In this document: positions 33,617 through 45,559 of the stretch, one piece after another
Layout: the number at the start of each line of letters is the position of its first letter
Numbering within the stretch: position 1 is the stretch's first letter
DNA from: Sipunculus nudus
Lineage: Eukaryota; Annelida; Sipuncula; Golfingiida; Sipunculidae
Direction: 5' to 3'
Assembly: GCA_026874595.1 (NCBI GenBank)
Contig: CM049312.1
Location: 57,601,429 to 57,665,428 of the forward strand
Length of the DNA: 64,000 bases
Notes under the pieces: generated by a model
What the model saw: only the letters and a program-made list of their open reading frames with translations
Database searches by the model: none
Told to the model about the DNA's origin: nothing
Position numbers and translations under genes: made by a program

Positions 33617-35499
33617 AGCCGGCGGCTCACTTACTGATTTTATCGGCCGATTCATAGGATCGGCCGACTGTACCGACGGGGGTACATTGTCGTGTAGTGT
33701 GACACCCCAAGCGACGCGATTTTGTCGGCGTCGGCGTGAAAAATCGCCGTGGCCAAGAGTCTGGCACTAGCTGTCAAAGAAAATCGGCCGATTTTGTCGG
33801 GCGATTACCGAAATCGTGTAGTGGGCCAATGTTTGCGACAAAGTCGGCCGATTTTGTTTATTTTTGTATGACAGATTTCACGTTTTGTACGTTGTCACTA
33901 TTAGTCATAATAAGTATATATTGTATAATGACATATTTCTGTATTTTAAACAGAAATAAAGACAGATTTTGGTAAAGATTCAAATTTCATGTATTCCTAT
34001 AAGACGACCTGCAATTTATTAATCATTATAAAGGAGTATCCATTCATATAATTACAATGTGCGAACATTTCTGTAAACATAAGACTGAACGAACAAGGTG
34101 TATGTTTGCAAACGCCTATTTATTGCTGGGCTGTTTAGCAATCCTTCCGAGTTACTCTGAACAATTAACTCAAGCTTATGTAAGAGTTTCCTGGGAAAAT
34201 AACACAAATCAATATTTACATCTCAGGGATGGCAATAATCAACTGTATATCTGCTTGTAATCTCTAACCCTCATTATAAATTTCTTTCCTAAATATAGTT
34301 TTTTTGTCCCATCACAGTGTTTTGTCCTATCACAGATTCTCCTTAAAGTTAGCAAAAACAAAGGTGCCAGAGAAGAAAGTGTATAAATAAAATAATAAGT
34401 CCAAATTAAGAGGAAATGAGAGAAGATATGAATGAATAGCCGAAAACTTTTGAGTGATACAATATCCAGTCCAGTGCGCGCGCAGCATACCAGTCCTGAT
34501 GTTTACAGGCAACCCAATAGGCAAAAGCGTGAACGGATCTCTGGTACACTTAATCTTTTTCAAGGAGTCGGCGGCATTGGTGGTGATGCTGTACTTTAAT
34601 ACGTTTAATATATTTTATCTGACATAACAGCGAGTCGCCAGATATATAACTGATCATCACTTGCTACGGGAATTAATAATATAGATTAAAACCTAATCAC
34701 GCAACATCTGCTGCTGTTGGCGTTTGTTGTGCACGTGTAGCAGTCAAATGAAAAAAGATGATAAAGTGTTTCTTGTTTATACAGGACAGAAGAAAAAAAC
34801 ATATCACTTCTTTGAATTTCTAGAAACAGGAAATCCTAGAAATCACACAAACATGCAAGTAGAATGTCATTTTCTAAATTAAAGTTCGTGTCTGGTGAAA
34901 TAGCCCTTCTGAATGTAGTATCATGATGGTGGATGTTCGGTTTTACGAAATCCTGCAGATCAGCCGCAGCATTCGTTTAAAGGGTTTAAGACCAATCCTT
35001 TCGGACATTTTCCGGACCTGGGGACCTTTCTTAAGGTTTTGTTATTAGTGCTCCTGGGTTGGACCCCTCTTTTCTTAAATCCTGGACCCGCCCCTGAGAT
35101 ATGCGGAGAAAACCATTAAATTGATGATGGACGGTTCAACCCTCCTGTCTCAGTTCGCATACAAGTGTATTATTTACATGCCACTAGTTCATCTCTTCTT
35201 TCAAGCCAAGGTTTAACCGACAGGTCACTCTCCCGCCACAGTATATTTTTCTTTGGACAAGCCACAAAGCGAACAAATATTTCCTTTTATTTTTTCTCAT
35301 AGAAAGCTCTGTATCAGATCGCTATAATGAGACAGACTCCTTCGCCGATAATCGAGAGGTGGGAACAAGCGCGTCGGTAAATGTGACACCGAAAATCGGC
35401 CAACTAAACCAAGCCGATTTTCAGCCGATTTTGAGAAAATCTGCCCAAAAAATCGCCCGACAATGCCGCTTGATAAAATCGGGTAGTGAGCACCCGGCT
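33617..35499. mobile_element. Putative 1.9-kb Harbinger-like element with TTA duplication
   Basis: The left end is AGCCGGCGGCTCACTTACTG then ATTTTATC. The right end reversed is AGCCGGGTGCTCACTACCCG then ATTTTATC. TTA flanks both sides (33,614-33,616 and 35,500-35,502). Both ends are rich in AATCGGCCGATTTT-type motifs for about 200 bp. The interior has no recognisable transposase. The alternative is two solo MITEs in opposite orientation. Confidence 0.55.
34057..34260 (+). CDS. Weak small ORF with hydrophobic N-terminal part
   Basis: 67 codons. A possible internal start gives MFANAYLLLGCLAILPSYS, which looks like a secretion signal, followed by EQLTQAYVRVSWENNTNQYL with potential N-glycosylation sites. 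It lies inside the putative Harbinger-like element and has no supporting splice or promoter context. It is more likely chance than a gene. Confidence 0.12.
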   Translation: MCEHFCKHKTERTRCMFANAYLLLGCLAILPSYSEQLTQAYVRVSWENNTNQYLHLRDGNNQLYICL

Positions 35500-35519
35500 T
35501 TAGAGTCAAGGCAGCGGTT

Positions 35520-35835
35520 ACAAGAAACGATCTTGGACGACTGCAGTGTATGACCGGTGCGTGCATGAGGAGAGTAGAGTTTATTAACATTTTAATTGGT
35601 GAACAAATAATTATTAATAACAAGAGTTGATATTGTAAAGTTTTCAAGATGAGAATGCATTGAGCTGTTCAAGCAACAAAATGTCTTGAGTCATTCAACA
35701 CTACATTCGTCCTAGATCTCCTTCTGTGTAACCGCTGCTTTTTTAGCAGGGTTTTTTTTTTTGGCATCTCAGCACCAGGACTGGCACAGGAACAAGATTC
35801 TGACCAACGAGAGCGGAGTTTCGCGGGTATAAAAC
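35520..35835. mobile_element. Fragments of the Tc1-like MITE family
   Basis: TTGGACGACTGCAGTGTATG at about 35,532 resembles the right end, and TTCTGTGTAACCGCTGC with CACCAGGACTGGCACAGGA at 35,720-35,790 resembles the interior of copies at 30.6 and 36.35 kb. The order is rearranged, so boundaries are uncertain. Confidence 0.35.
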
Positions 35836-36353
35836 TTGGAGTTCGATACACAATGCGTTACCATTAGTATAATGTTCGCTAAGGGTACAAACCATAGACT
35901 ATTTAATCCCCCACCCCTCCCCGCGCACAGACACACACACTTTTGGAACACGGTGGCACGAACTATTTGTACTTCTGTCAGTTACCAGGTTATCAATCAA
36001 CATGCACTTTTATTTGGATACTTGTCATACACTTTCATTCCAGGTAAATATGTTCTAACATGGTGTTTTGCATTTTGTTTTAAATTTAATAGTTGTTTAA
36101 AATGATAAATAAAAAGTTTAATTTGCTTTTTGCAAGTTTGTAAACGAAAATTCACATCTCATGTCTTTAACAAACGCACGTTTAAGTAGCAAGAAACAAG
36201 GAATATGGATTTTATTTATCAACTTGAAACTTATTCCTAGCATGAAATGTGGTGATTGTTCTTGCGTAAGGTACAACAAAATCAGAAGAATGACCCCTTC
36301 GACGGCTTTAATTTGTATATTATGTGAAAATTAAATTAGGTCAAACAAAATTA

Positions 36354-36564
36354 CGCAGCGGTTATACACTCCAGTCGTCCTATATCTTTTTTTCATAACC
36401 GTTGCTTTGTGTAGCAAACTTCTCTGTTTCTGAACACCAGGGTGCGCACAGAGCAAAGCATTATAATCAGACCAATAAGAGCCTTGTATCTCATCAGGCA
36501 TCCATTTAAAATTGTTAACATGTGATACCATGATTTGGAACGACTGCAGTGTATAACCGCTGCG
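36354..36564. mobile_element. 211-bp MITE with TA target, Tc1/mariner-like
   Basis: The terminal inverted repeats are CGCAGCGGTTATACACTCCA with GTCGT on the left and ACGACTGCAGTGTATAACCG with CTGCG on the right, flanked by TA on both sides. Internal region: AACACCAGGGTGCGCACAGA and GCAAAGC. No coding capacity. Confidence 0.78.
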
Positions 36565-36569
36565 TAAGT

Positions 36570-37888
36570 AGCATAACATATTTACGGTGTCAAGACAAGA
36601 TTGTTAGGTGTAACCAACATAGGCCTCGCCCTTATGTTTCATTATACTTTTCGGATGTTGCTCATTTCTTAATCAAATCTCTTTATGTTGATTCGTGGAC
36701 AAATAAAATTAATTATTCCGGATTTACGGAAGCTGTAAAATCACGATGTGTATATCAGATATGAGTTTTACTATAGAGGGAAATTATAGATCTCCTTTTT
36801 AATAATTCATAAAATAGAAGACTAAATGACTCGCTGGAGCAAGGTTTCATCGCGACGAAGCGAAAGAACAGTTTATAGGAAGTTGTTTCATAGTTCCTGT
36901 TTAATCAACGTTCATTTTAAATCCAGAGTTTAGTTCCTTGTCCTGAAACTTCTAAATATGTTTGATATTCCATATTAAATTCAAACATACGTTATAGTGA
37001 GTTTCTTCAGATCTTCAGATGTGGCGTAAATCTGCAAGCACATTAAGGTATAAGGACAGGGAAAACACTTATTCAAGACCAACCGAAAAGTCATTTAAAA
37101 TAAATATTAGACCCTTAAATCAAATATTATTTTTATACAGGTCCAGTGTGTGTGCTGATGGTATTCGTGTTTTTGAATTTTTTATTCATTTACATATGAT
37201 GTTTTAACATTTAATTTTATTTTTATTTTTAAATAGTACAGTATATAAGCAGTAACAGCAAGCCACGTATTAGGAGGTTGAAATTATACTACATGACAAT
37301 ACCTCAAAACATTGTTTAAATTTTTCATCTATCATCTGCCTTTCTTGATTGAAAATGAAATAAATTTTTTAATCAATATTTAAAATTTTATTTTTAAGGT
37401 AGATGCAGATTCGGTGGGCATGCAAACATTAAAAGCATCAGAAGAACTGGACATAAAAGCAGCAAGAAATGTCAAGTTGATTAGTTAACAGGATACAACA
37501 AAACAGTGTCACATACAGACACATCCGAAGGTCGATCGTCAATTTATTACCCTTCCTCCGGCCAGCTTTTGACTCCCCGATTGCTGCATGTACTGAACAG
37601 CTAGAAATAATGTTGCAATGCATCTGCTGGTATGACTCATGAGAACAAACCGACCAAATAAACGGGAGTATAAATCATAGCCACATTGAATGATTAAAAG
37701 TGTTTATTCAGCGGTTCTAGTTCTGGTCCGCTGGACATATTTACTAATAATACAGTTATGCCGGTTGGCTGTTACATTGTTTATGTACAGTCATAACAGT
37801 TCTAAGAAATTCCTGAGTAATCATAGAAACGAGGATACATCTCTTCGTTGTGACTTTTATGTCTTTGTTTCTGCGTGTGTATACTAAC

Positions 37889-37890
<2 letters not shown>
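36570..37890. other. AT-rich sequence, no feature seen
   Basis: No exon-like frames with splice sites and no recognised repeats. Confidence 0.4.

Positions 37891-37953
<63 letters not shown>
37891..37953. repeat. (TA)n(CA)n microsatellite
   Basis: About 26 TA units followed by CA units. Confidence 0.97.
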
Positions 37954-38119
37954 TGCAGTTACAAGGTACATGGTTTTCATGGTAAAATGGCCCGCTCACA
38001 AAATATAAATTTTCAGCGTCCGTCAGTGTTTTTTCTTAGATTGATTAGTTTTAAACAGCGCCACCAGGATCGAAAATTCTCGATTTTTAAACTCATACGG
38101 CGTTTCACTATATCTGTTA

Positions 38120-38560
38120 AAGGGGCCTAACCACCTGTCTGACTGTTATAAACTAAAGGTTATTCCTTTGAGCTTTTATAAAAATTGGCCAGAAAACGTT
38201 AATATCATCACACACAGGCTGCTTGTTTTGTTTATATCAATGTGTTTATAATATGTGGGGGCCCGCCAAAATAATCAAAACAAATTCAGAAAAGGCATCT
38301 GGCGGAAAGTCATATCAGCCAGAGCTTTGCAAATGGCATTTTGCAACCAATGACCTTTCTACCATATGCAACCTACCACTTGTCAACAGAGCTGTGTTTA
38401 CAAACATGTTGTTGATAAACAAGTTCATACATCCTTCACAGAGGCGTTATAAGAACTTTTCATTACCAGAATTACCCTCAGATCATAAATATATACACAG
38501 AGCAAGCCAGAAATCACATAAATTCTTTTTCAAAAGGTAGGTGAATGGGCACCTTTAAGC
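38120..38560. mobile_element. Possible ~440-bp MITE, AAAGG..CC termini
   Basis: The left end AAAGGGGCCTAACCACCT and the reversed right end AAAGGTGCCCATTCACCT match at 14 of 18 positions, with TTAA-like flanks. The 105-codon plus-strand open frame inside (38,223-38,540) resembles no family and lies wholly within the repeat. Confidence 0.45.
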
Positions 38561-38882
38561 AATTAAAGACATTCCCCTAGAGCGCTCACAACTACCGGTG
38601 CCGAATTTTATATGCGGAATTTTATAAAGACCAACTTCCCTCTTTTATTAGTAGTCAATATATAAGTATGGACCAGATACTGTTCCTTGCCAGGAGACAG
38701 GTGTACAAAAGACAAAACATGATTCTGCTTCATTTGGCACACTCCACAAGGTACATATGATCATCCCAGAATACCACTGGTATCCCTACACACAAACACA
38801 TGGGCAGATGGCCCAACCAAGAGGTGTAGAGAGAGAGAGAGAACAAAATAAATGATATAACCTTTTCCAACGGTCCTTTTTA

Positions 38883-39390
38883 ACCGTAGGAACTGGGGAG
38901 ACTTGGCTATTATTAAACCGCATGAATTTAATCCATGAGACTTGGACATAGTTCAACCTAATATAAACATTAAGCTCCATTGGAACTGGGAATAATTCAA
39001 CAAAATAGAAAACAATTACCCCATATGCCTGAGCTATAGTTCAACCATATATGAACATTAATCTAATGAGACTAGGGAATATTTAAACCGAATTTGAACA
39101 TTAACCCCATGTGACTGGGCTATAGTTCAACCGAGTGTGAATGTTAACTCCGCATAACTGGACCATAGTTCAACAGAATGTGAACATAAACTCCGTATGA
39201 CTGTGCCATAGTTCAGCCGGATGTGAACATTAACTCCGCATAACTGGACCACAGTTCAACCAAATGTGAACATTAACTCCGCATGACTGGGCCATAGTTC
39301 AACCGAATTTGAACATTAACTCCGCATGACTGGGCTATATTTCAGTCGAATGTGAACATTAACTCCGCATTACTGGGCCACATAGTTCAG
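38883..39390. repeat. 43-bp minisatellite, about 12 copies
   Basis: The unit is of the form ACTGGGCCATAGTTCAACCG plus AATGTGAACATTAACTCCGC plus ATG. Copies are nearly uniform on the right (39,100-39,390) and degenerate to the left, consistent with growth from the right. Confidence 0.9.
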
Positions 39391-39739
39391 GAGGACAAAC
39401 TCCAAGTTCAGCTATAGCTGCGTAAAAGTAAGGTTCACCAGCAGTAGAGGAGATGTGACTTAATTTTATCTGTTCCGGTTATAGGTATCTAATGAGGCCC
39501 CTGTTATGCAACAGAAGATAGAGAAGGGATAGAAAATAATGACGGAAAAGAGTGTGTACTCCCATCCTGCAGATAAAATAAAACAGCACCCGTCAAGTCT
39601 CTGCCAAAACATGACGGGTCCCTTGGCCCATTTTCAAGAATGATTAAATGTATGAAAAATTAAATGACTAACATAAAAGAATTGGTTTTACATGAACTGA
39701 CTGTAAAATTAATTAGATAAGTTTTCAAAAATTTGCCTT

Positions 39740-40165
39740 TTATTAGGGCCCCGCCTTGAAAAAACGGTGCCCTTTTTTGATTACCGTTTCCCTCTGTCCG
39801 TTCTTCCTTCCGTCGTGCCGTCTTTCCGTCCTTCCGTCGTGTCGTCTTTCCGTCCGTCCGTCAGTGACGCTTTCTCTCTCGCGCTTATTGTCAAAGAAAA
39901 TACGATGGAACTTTCTCAAATCCACTAGGATCATTGGTGCCTAGGAGTGCTCCGTCCCCATCGAATTTCAGAACCGCCAAAATTTAATATGGCTGCCAGA
40001 GCACAATCAGTGATTTTCTTTCGCGCGCGATATCCCAAAGAGGATACAATTGGTATTTCTCAAAACCAAAGGAATGACTGGTGCCGAGGAGGGCTATGTC
40101 ACTATATCGAATTTCAGACCTGAAAAGAATACAAATGGCTGCCAGAGCACAATCGGTGATTTTCT
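39740..40165. repeat. Dispersed repeat with pyrimidine tract and internal duplication
   Basis: GGGCCCCGCC, then CCGTCC/TTCCGTCGT runs, then two ~160-bp units sharing CAATC(A/G)GTGATTTTCTTTC, GGCTGCCAGAGCAC and GAATTTCAGA. It directly precedes the endonuclease fragment and may be part of the same element. Confidence 0.6.
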
Positions 40166-40168
40166 TTC

Positions 40169-40985
40169 ATGCAAAAGAAACCACATTTTCTCGTGAAGGA
40201 TGTTTGCCATATAAAGATTAAATGGGCTGTTCCCTTCTCAACTTTAAATCCAAGGCAAAAAGCTTGTGAACTTACCATATTTGAAATGCACAGACTACAG
40301 AATCAGATAAACTTTTCCATGAAAACAAACCCCCTTTTGTCACAACCACATGAAATTTTACTGATCCTTTGGTTTAATACACAATCAGCACTTCATAAAC
40401 ACCAACAAGCTATGTCACCTGATCTGTTGCTACAATCAGCACATATAATAGCCCTTTCAGAAACATGGTTCAAACCATCGTTACAAATACCCAGAATATC
40501 TGCATCAACTCAAAACAGTTGACAGCATGCTGACAGAGATGGCGTGGCTTTGCTTGTCAGAAGTAACATAACCCTAACAGAAATAAAACTGTCCCCTTCA
40601 ATGCCAAGCATTGAATCTGTGGCTGCTTCTATCCTCTTTAATCAGAAAAAAATCAGATTGTACTGATCTAAAGAAATCCAAATGTCAGCAGCAACATATT
40701 TGCCACTTACATATTTGAAATATTGCAAAACCTTGATCCATCACTGCCAAATGTATTTGAAGGGGGCTTCAACATATTTTTATTACAAACAAAAGGAAAT
40801 TACCCTTTATGCAATATTTTCATTAGAAACAAATTTATGCAACAAGTGAATCAACCAACACACCATCAAAACTCATTTCTAGATCATGTGTGGACAAACG
40901 ACAGTATACCAGCCTGCAAAATATTAACACTCGCAACATACTAAAGTGACCATCTGCAGGTTACTGTGATGTCCTCCAAGAAGAT
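40169..40985 (+). pseudogene. Decayed EEP/APE-type endonuclease of a mobile element
   Basis: Two frames are needed. Frame 1 (40,169-40,665) contains HIIALSETWFKPSLQIP and, after a stop, RDGVALLVRSNITLTEI. Frame 2 (40,685-40,985) contains QQVNQPTHHQNSFLDHVWTN and, after a stop, SDHLQVTV. SETW, DGVALLVR, QPTH...LDHVWTN and SDH are the ordered motifs of AP-endonuclease-like domains in non-LTR retrotransposons and at the C-terminus of some Helentrons; SDH carries the catalytic His. Several stops and at least one frameshift make it non-functional. No reverse transcriptase or helicase sequence follows. Confidence 0.7.
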
Positions 40986-40999
40986 AAATGAAGCAATTT

Positions 41000-41845
41000 A
41001 AAGAGAAAATACGTATACAGCTGAAACATATGTTACTTTTCAACAAATGTATCATAAATCCTGTATTATTCCTACCCTCCCACTGCAAACAAAGCTACTT
41101 AAAAGAAACCTTGTCTGATCTTCATGTCATTACACAGCATCTTGAAGCTCTACACTTTTTGCGTTAAAATGGTAATACAGTGAAAGCTTTTTAATGACAC
41201 AACTCCTATTAATTGCTAAAAGTTGTTGTCATACACAGGTGGTCTTATTTAACCTTTTTTATTGCTGAGAGTTTATTCAACGCTCATCTTTTAAGGCAGT
41301 TGATCTTATTAGATATAGGTCGGTTTAAGACAAGTATACACCCATTCACCCTGCGGGGTCCTGTGAGGGTCATCGTCCGATTACATCAAGTTGGCCATAT
41401 ATTTTCCACCGGTTTTGTAAACTTTACAATCTACACACACAAAGGAGTAACACAACACAAGTAATGATGAATCTATTTGTTTTATTTGTTGAGCTTTCTC
41501 ATTATACTCCATTCAGAATGCGTCATTAAACATGTTTCTTACCTTTCTAAATGCACATTGATCGAACTAACGAGTTTTTAAGTGTTTCTATATGTAACGG
41601 GTCTGTACTACGTGACCGAAGACACACAAGAGTTTAAGGTTGGAACTTAATGATATCATTTGTGGTTGGCTCGATTCCAGGAATGTTATTATATAAAAAT
41701 GCCAAGAGATTACAAAACCACCATATAAACTTATCACATGCGCTCTGTTCGTGCCAGGTATGAGCAATAGCTCAATGAAGGAAGAGTGCTAAAAGGAAAC
41801 GCATTATTTAGTGGGAACAAAGTGATCACGTGATTGATATCAATT
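41000..41845. other. AT-rich sequence, no feature seen
   Basis: No further domains of the decayed element could be read here. Confidence 0.4.
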
Positions 41846-42281
41846 TCTTCCTGGTACAAGTGTATCACGTGACAACATCACCTGATGTGTTTTTCAGTGG
41901 TTTTTAAAATGTTGGTCTTGCGACACCTTTTCAAAAGGCTGACTATGATATATTGGTCGTCGTATGTAAATGTGATTTAACATTCGGCAGCAAATGTAAT
42001 GTTAGTGAACGATGCACACATTAGCTCAGAATAAATCCAGTTTACCAGAACCAAATGTGAATATCTTCCTGGTACAAGTGTATCACGTGACATCATCACC
42101 TGATGTGTTTTTCAGTGGTTTTTAAAAATGTTGGTCTTACCACACCTTTTCAAAAGGATGACTATGGTGTTTTTGACGTCGTAGGTAAATTTGTTTTCAA
42201 ATTCGGCAGCAAATGTAATGTTAGTGAACGATGCATACATTAGCTCAGAATAGATCCAGTTTACCAGTACCAAATGTGAAT
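41846..42281. repeat. Tandem duplication, 218-bp unit, two copies
   Basis: TCTTCCTGGTACAAGTGTAT starts at 41,846 and again at 42,064. Both copies contain TCACGTGACA, CACCTGATGTGTTTTTCAGT, TTCGGCAGCAAATGTAATGT and GATCCAGTTTACCAG (AATCCAGTTTACCAG in the first copy). Few differences, so fairly recent. Confidence 0.92.
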
Positions 42282-42289
42282 AAAATAGT

Positions 42290-43390
42290 CTTACAGCTTT
42301 TTCAGTTGTCTCTCTTAATTACTCAAAGTAAAAGGAGTGTTGTATTTTTAAAGTCATTTTTAAATGATAAAATGTAATATTCATTATTATATTTTAATAC
42401 AATTTGATAAAATAAAAAAACAAGTTTTGGATGAATTTGGGGAGGATAATACTTGTATTGTTCAATGAAAGGTTCATTGCGGTCTCTTTGGAAAATTTCA
42501 TGTTAAATGGGTCATTGGCTTTGTTGAATGAGTCCATGATATAAATACATGCACTGAAATTGTATGGTACACCCACATCCTGTTAAAATCCAAAGATGGG
42601 CCCATTTTACCTTGTGCACATATAATGTGCTATCTGAAAGAAGACTGAAAATATGGACTTTTATTTGTTAATATTGGTAACAATTTAAAATATTCTGTCC
42701 CTCAGTGGATTTATAAATTTGCAATAGCAGCTTGGGTCCAAAGACCTGAAACTTTATGTTAATTCAGAAGTATCCATTGAATCCTTATTTATCACTATTT
42801 CCTTTACATCTACATCAAAACAGACGGTGGTCCTACTGGCCTTTTGTCCTTGAACTCCTATGTTTTCACGCCTTGGATATGTACCTTGTTGGTCTTGAGC
42901 TGTCGGGATTAATGCAAAGTGTGTCCTAAGGGAGGTTGGTCATATTCCTAATATCTCCATAAATCCACAGATATCCCAAAGTATTCTTCGGAGAGGCTAT
43001 CGTAGCGCCGCCCGTCAGTTACTTCGATTATGTATCAAAGTAGAAAGCAATTTATTCCTCTGAATCAGGGTTTAAGGCCCTCCGTATCTTGACATTTTCT
43101 GGAACTCAAAGAGTCCGATATTATATATTGTTTATTTGTTCCTATAGCACCAACAAACACTATATGAATTCCATCAATAAAATATATGCCAAGAAAGGGA
43201 CAAGTAGGGATTGAAATAAGCTTGTGCACGTTATTTGTTACTTATAAATCAGTGAATAATTTATTCAAATTATCTTTAGGCATGTTACACTTTTGCCAGT
43301 ATTCATTTTAATAAAGCACCATCTGTTGTATTTTGGAAGAGATTTAACTGGTCTTCATGAGCAGAATAATGAACGGGTAGGAGAAGCTAT
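42290..43390. other. No feature seen
   Basis: AT-rich, non-coding as far as I can see. Confidence 0.4.
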
Positions 43391-43394
43391 TGTT

Positions 43395-43705
43395 ACCTAA
43401 GGGGGGGGGGGGGGTACAGTTGGGGGGTGAAACGCTCGACACTCTTCCCTGGAGGTTTAGAGGCGTGTCTGAGAGAGGATTATGGTGGGCATTCCAAGAT
43501 CGGTGAGTTTCTCCTGGTATCCCGATTTCCTCCACCTCTAGACACAAGCCTTTGGCGAGAAGGTGTCTACCCAGTACGACGCATCTCGATAGGACGGCTG
43601 ATTTCACTGCTCGCTACGACGCAGCTCGGTGAGACGCGTCGCCCAGTCCATTCAGACGTATCCCGGCGAGACTTAACCCGAGCGAGGCGTGTATGGCATG
43701 TTTAG
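43395..43705. other. GC- and CpG-rich block after a poly-G run
   Basis: A G run at about 43,400-43,413 is followed by ~290 bp rich in CG (GACGCATCTCGATAGGACGG, CGACGCAGCTCGGTGAGACG). Open frames exist on both strands, but none has recognisable motifs. It contrasts with the AT-rich surroundings. Confidence 0.35.
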
Positions 43706-44039
43706 TCGGACGATAATAGAGGTTCAATTCAATAGTAAAAACGTTTGTAAAACTATAATATTTGGTCTTTACAAGGTGTAGATTTATGAAATGAACATGA
43801 CCAAAAGGAAAACTGTCTGAATACCGATGTTTTCATATGAGTATTTCAAAAGCTTCTGATAGACATGCATCATGGACGTGCTGCTTCAAACAAACCTGCG
43901 CGGTCTACCTCTCTGTGTTCACGTTTCGGGGTATATTTCAAGTTTTATAAATGGATCCCATGTGACTCCCATCAAAATCCCTAATACAATAATAAACAGA
44001 GATTCTATAGTTTAACATTTATGTGTGTTATTAACTGTT

Positions 44040-44091
44040 TTTTTTTTTTTTTGGTTTTTTTTTTTTTGTTTTTTTTTTTTTTTTTTTTTTG
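44040..44091. repeat. Poly-T tract
   Basis: About 50 bases almost all T with a few G. It may be the inverted poly-A tail of a retroposed copy, but no retrosequence is recognised. Confidence 0.9.
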
Positions 44092-44229
44092 CATACATAT
44101 GCTGATTTATCTCCTTATCTGAAGAAAAAACGTGAAAAAACACGCGTGTACAAATTTTAATTTATATACACTATAAAACCTTACCTATTTACCAATATAC
44201 AACTAATTTATTTATTTTTACTAATAAAT

Positions 44230-44340
44230 TATAAAATAATCAAATGCCATGATCAATGGTTGGCTTTTTGATAAACTGTTGACAGTTCAGCAGTTATCAC
44301 ATTTATTCAATTAGATCTATTTTTTTTCATTATGCATTAT

Positions 44341-44390
<50 letters not shown>

Positions 44391-45300
44391 TATATATTTT
44401 ATATTTTATCAAATGTAAAGAGTTGCAGTATAACAACGTCCCCAGTCCATAGGTGCAAGGACCTGGTGGTGAGTTTGTTTGTGTGTGGGGGGGGGGGGGG
44501 GGGTCTGGTGGAATGTTGAGAGTTACAACAGGATATTTACTTAATTCAACAATGCTTACAGGATAAAAAAAACAGTTCGTTCCCAATTACTGATTATTTA
44601 ACAAGGGACCCATGGGTCACGGCGCTCAGCTGAAGTTTGACATTTTTGCAAATGCAAAATATGCAAAATATTCTATCGTAATGTTTTTCATATAAGTAAG
44701 CATTTGAGATGCGAGGAGGAAAGGAGCCCTCCTATTTGGTTAAAGTAAAGTTCTTAATATAGAAAAGACTGTCATAAATAAAAACAGTAAAAGTTTTGAG
44801 ATACTGTGATGTATTACACAGATACTGTGAAAAATTTACAGATGGACAGGCAAGTGGACAGAATGTACTAATACCTTTATTTCACTTTCAAGGGAATAAT
44901 GCATTTAAGTTTATATAAAAGCCTACTGTTTAAGCATATCAACTTTCTCCATTAATAGTTTTTATCAGATAATTTTTTTTATTTACTTAGTTTTAGAAAT
45001 TTGTAAAAAAATCTGAAAAGATAAGTAAAAATATCAGAATTCTTAATTGTAATCATTATCAATCCAGAGTGTAGCTCATATCGGGTCATATTATGCATAC
45101 ACATATATTCTATAATTTTTTATTCACAAGTGTTATTTAAAAGAAAATAATGCCACAACGTGGCATCTTCAAGATTATTCCTTGAATCACTATTAAAAAG
45201 TTTGGCACATTGGAGTTTTCAGTACATTTAATTTTATTCACCGAAATAAAAGATTCTGTAAATTTGAAAAAATAAATCTTTTCAAATAAAGTATACTCAC
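44230..45300 (+). repeat. Dispersed repeat X copy, containing (TA)n and the 33-bp motif
   Basis: GGCTTTTTGATAAACTGTTG with ACAGTTCAGCAGTT, ACGTCCCCAGTCCATAGGTG, the G run at about 44,487, and AATTCAACAATGCTTACAGG correspond in order to 63.39-63.76 kb. ACGTGGCATCTTCAAGATTA near 45,158 matches the inverted copy near 55,050. A TA microsatellite occupies 44,344-44,389. Confidence 0.65.
44600..44633 (+). repeat. 33-bp recurring motif, copy 2
   Basis: AACAAGGGACCCATGGGTCA then CGGCGCTCAGCTGA. It contains the perfect 12-bp palindrome GACCCATGGGTC. Identical over 33 bp to copy 3 at 62,692. Confidence 0.9.
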
Positions 45301-45559
45301 TGTTGGTTGAATGAGGATTTATTACATGAATTAATGGTCAATTTCACCCGTGGTGAAGTTTTTACTCTTCTGAAGTAAGGAATAACCTTTCTGCTGAACA
45401 TCCACACTTTCATTGCATTACACCACTTTGTGGACGCAATTATATATGCACTTTAATCATTGTAACCCTGGTGGTACAATACAAAATATAAAATGTAGCA
45501 TAGACTAGAATAAGAATGAATCAAATACAGAAAATTATGACATTCATCTAGTTTATGCA

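Noticed and set aside
34330-34605. Minus-strand frame with LKKIKCTRDPFTLLPIGLP
   Set aside because: It looks somewhat protein-like but has no recognisable domain or splice sites and lies inside a putative transposon.
39743-39944. Frames in the CCGTCC/TTCC tract
   Set aside because: Products of a pyrimidine-rich repeat (RRHDGRTE-type repeats).
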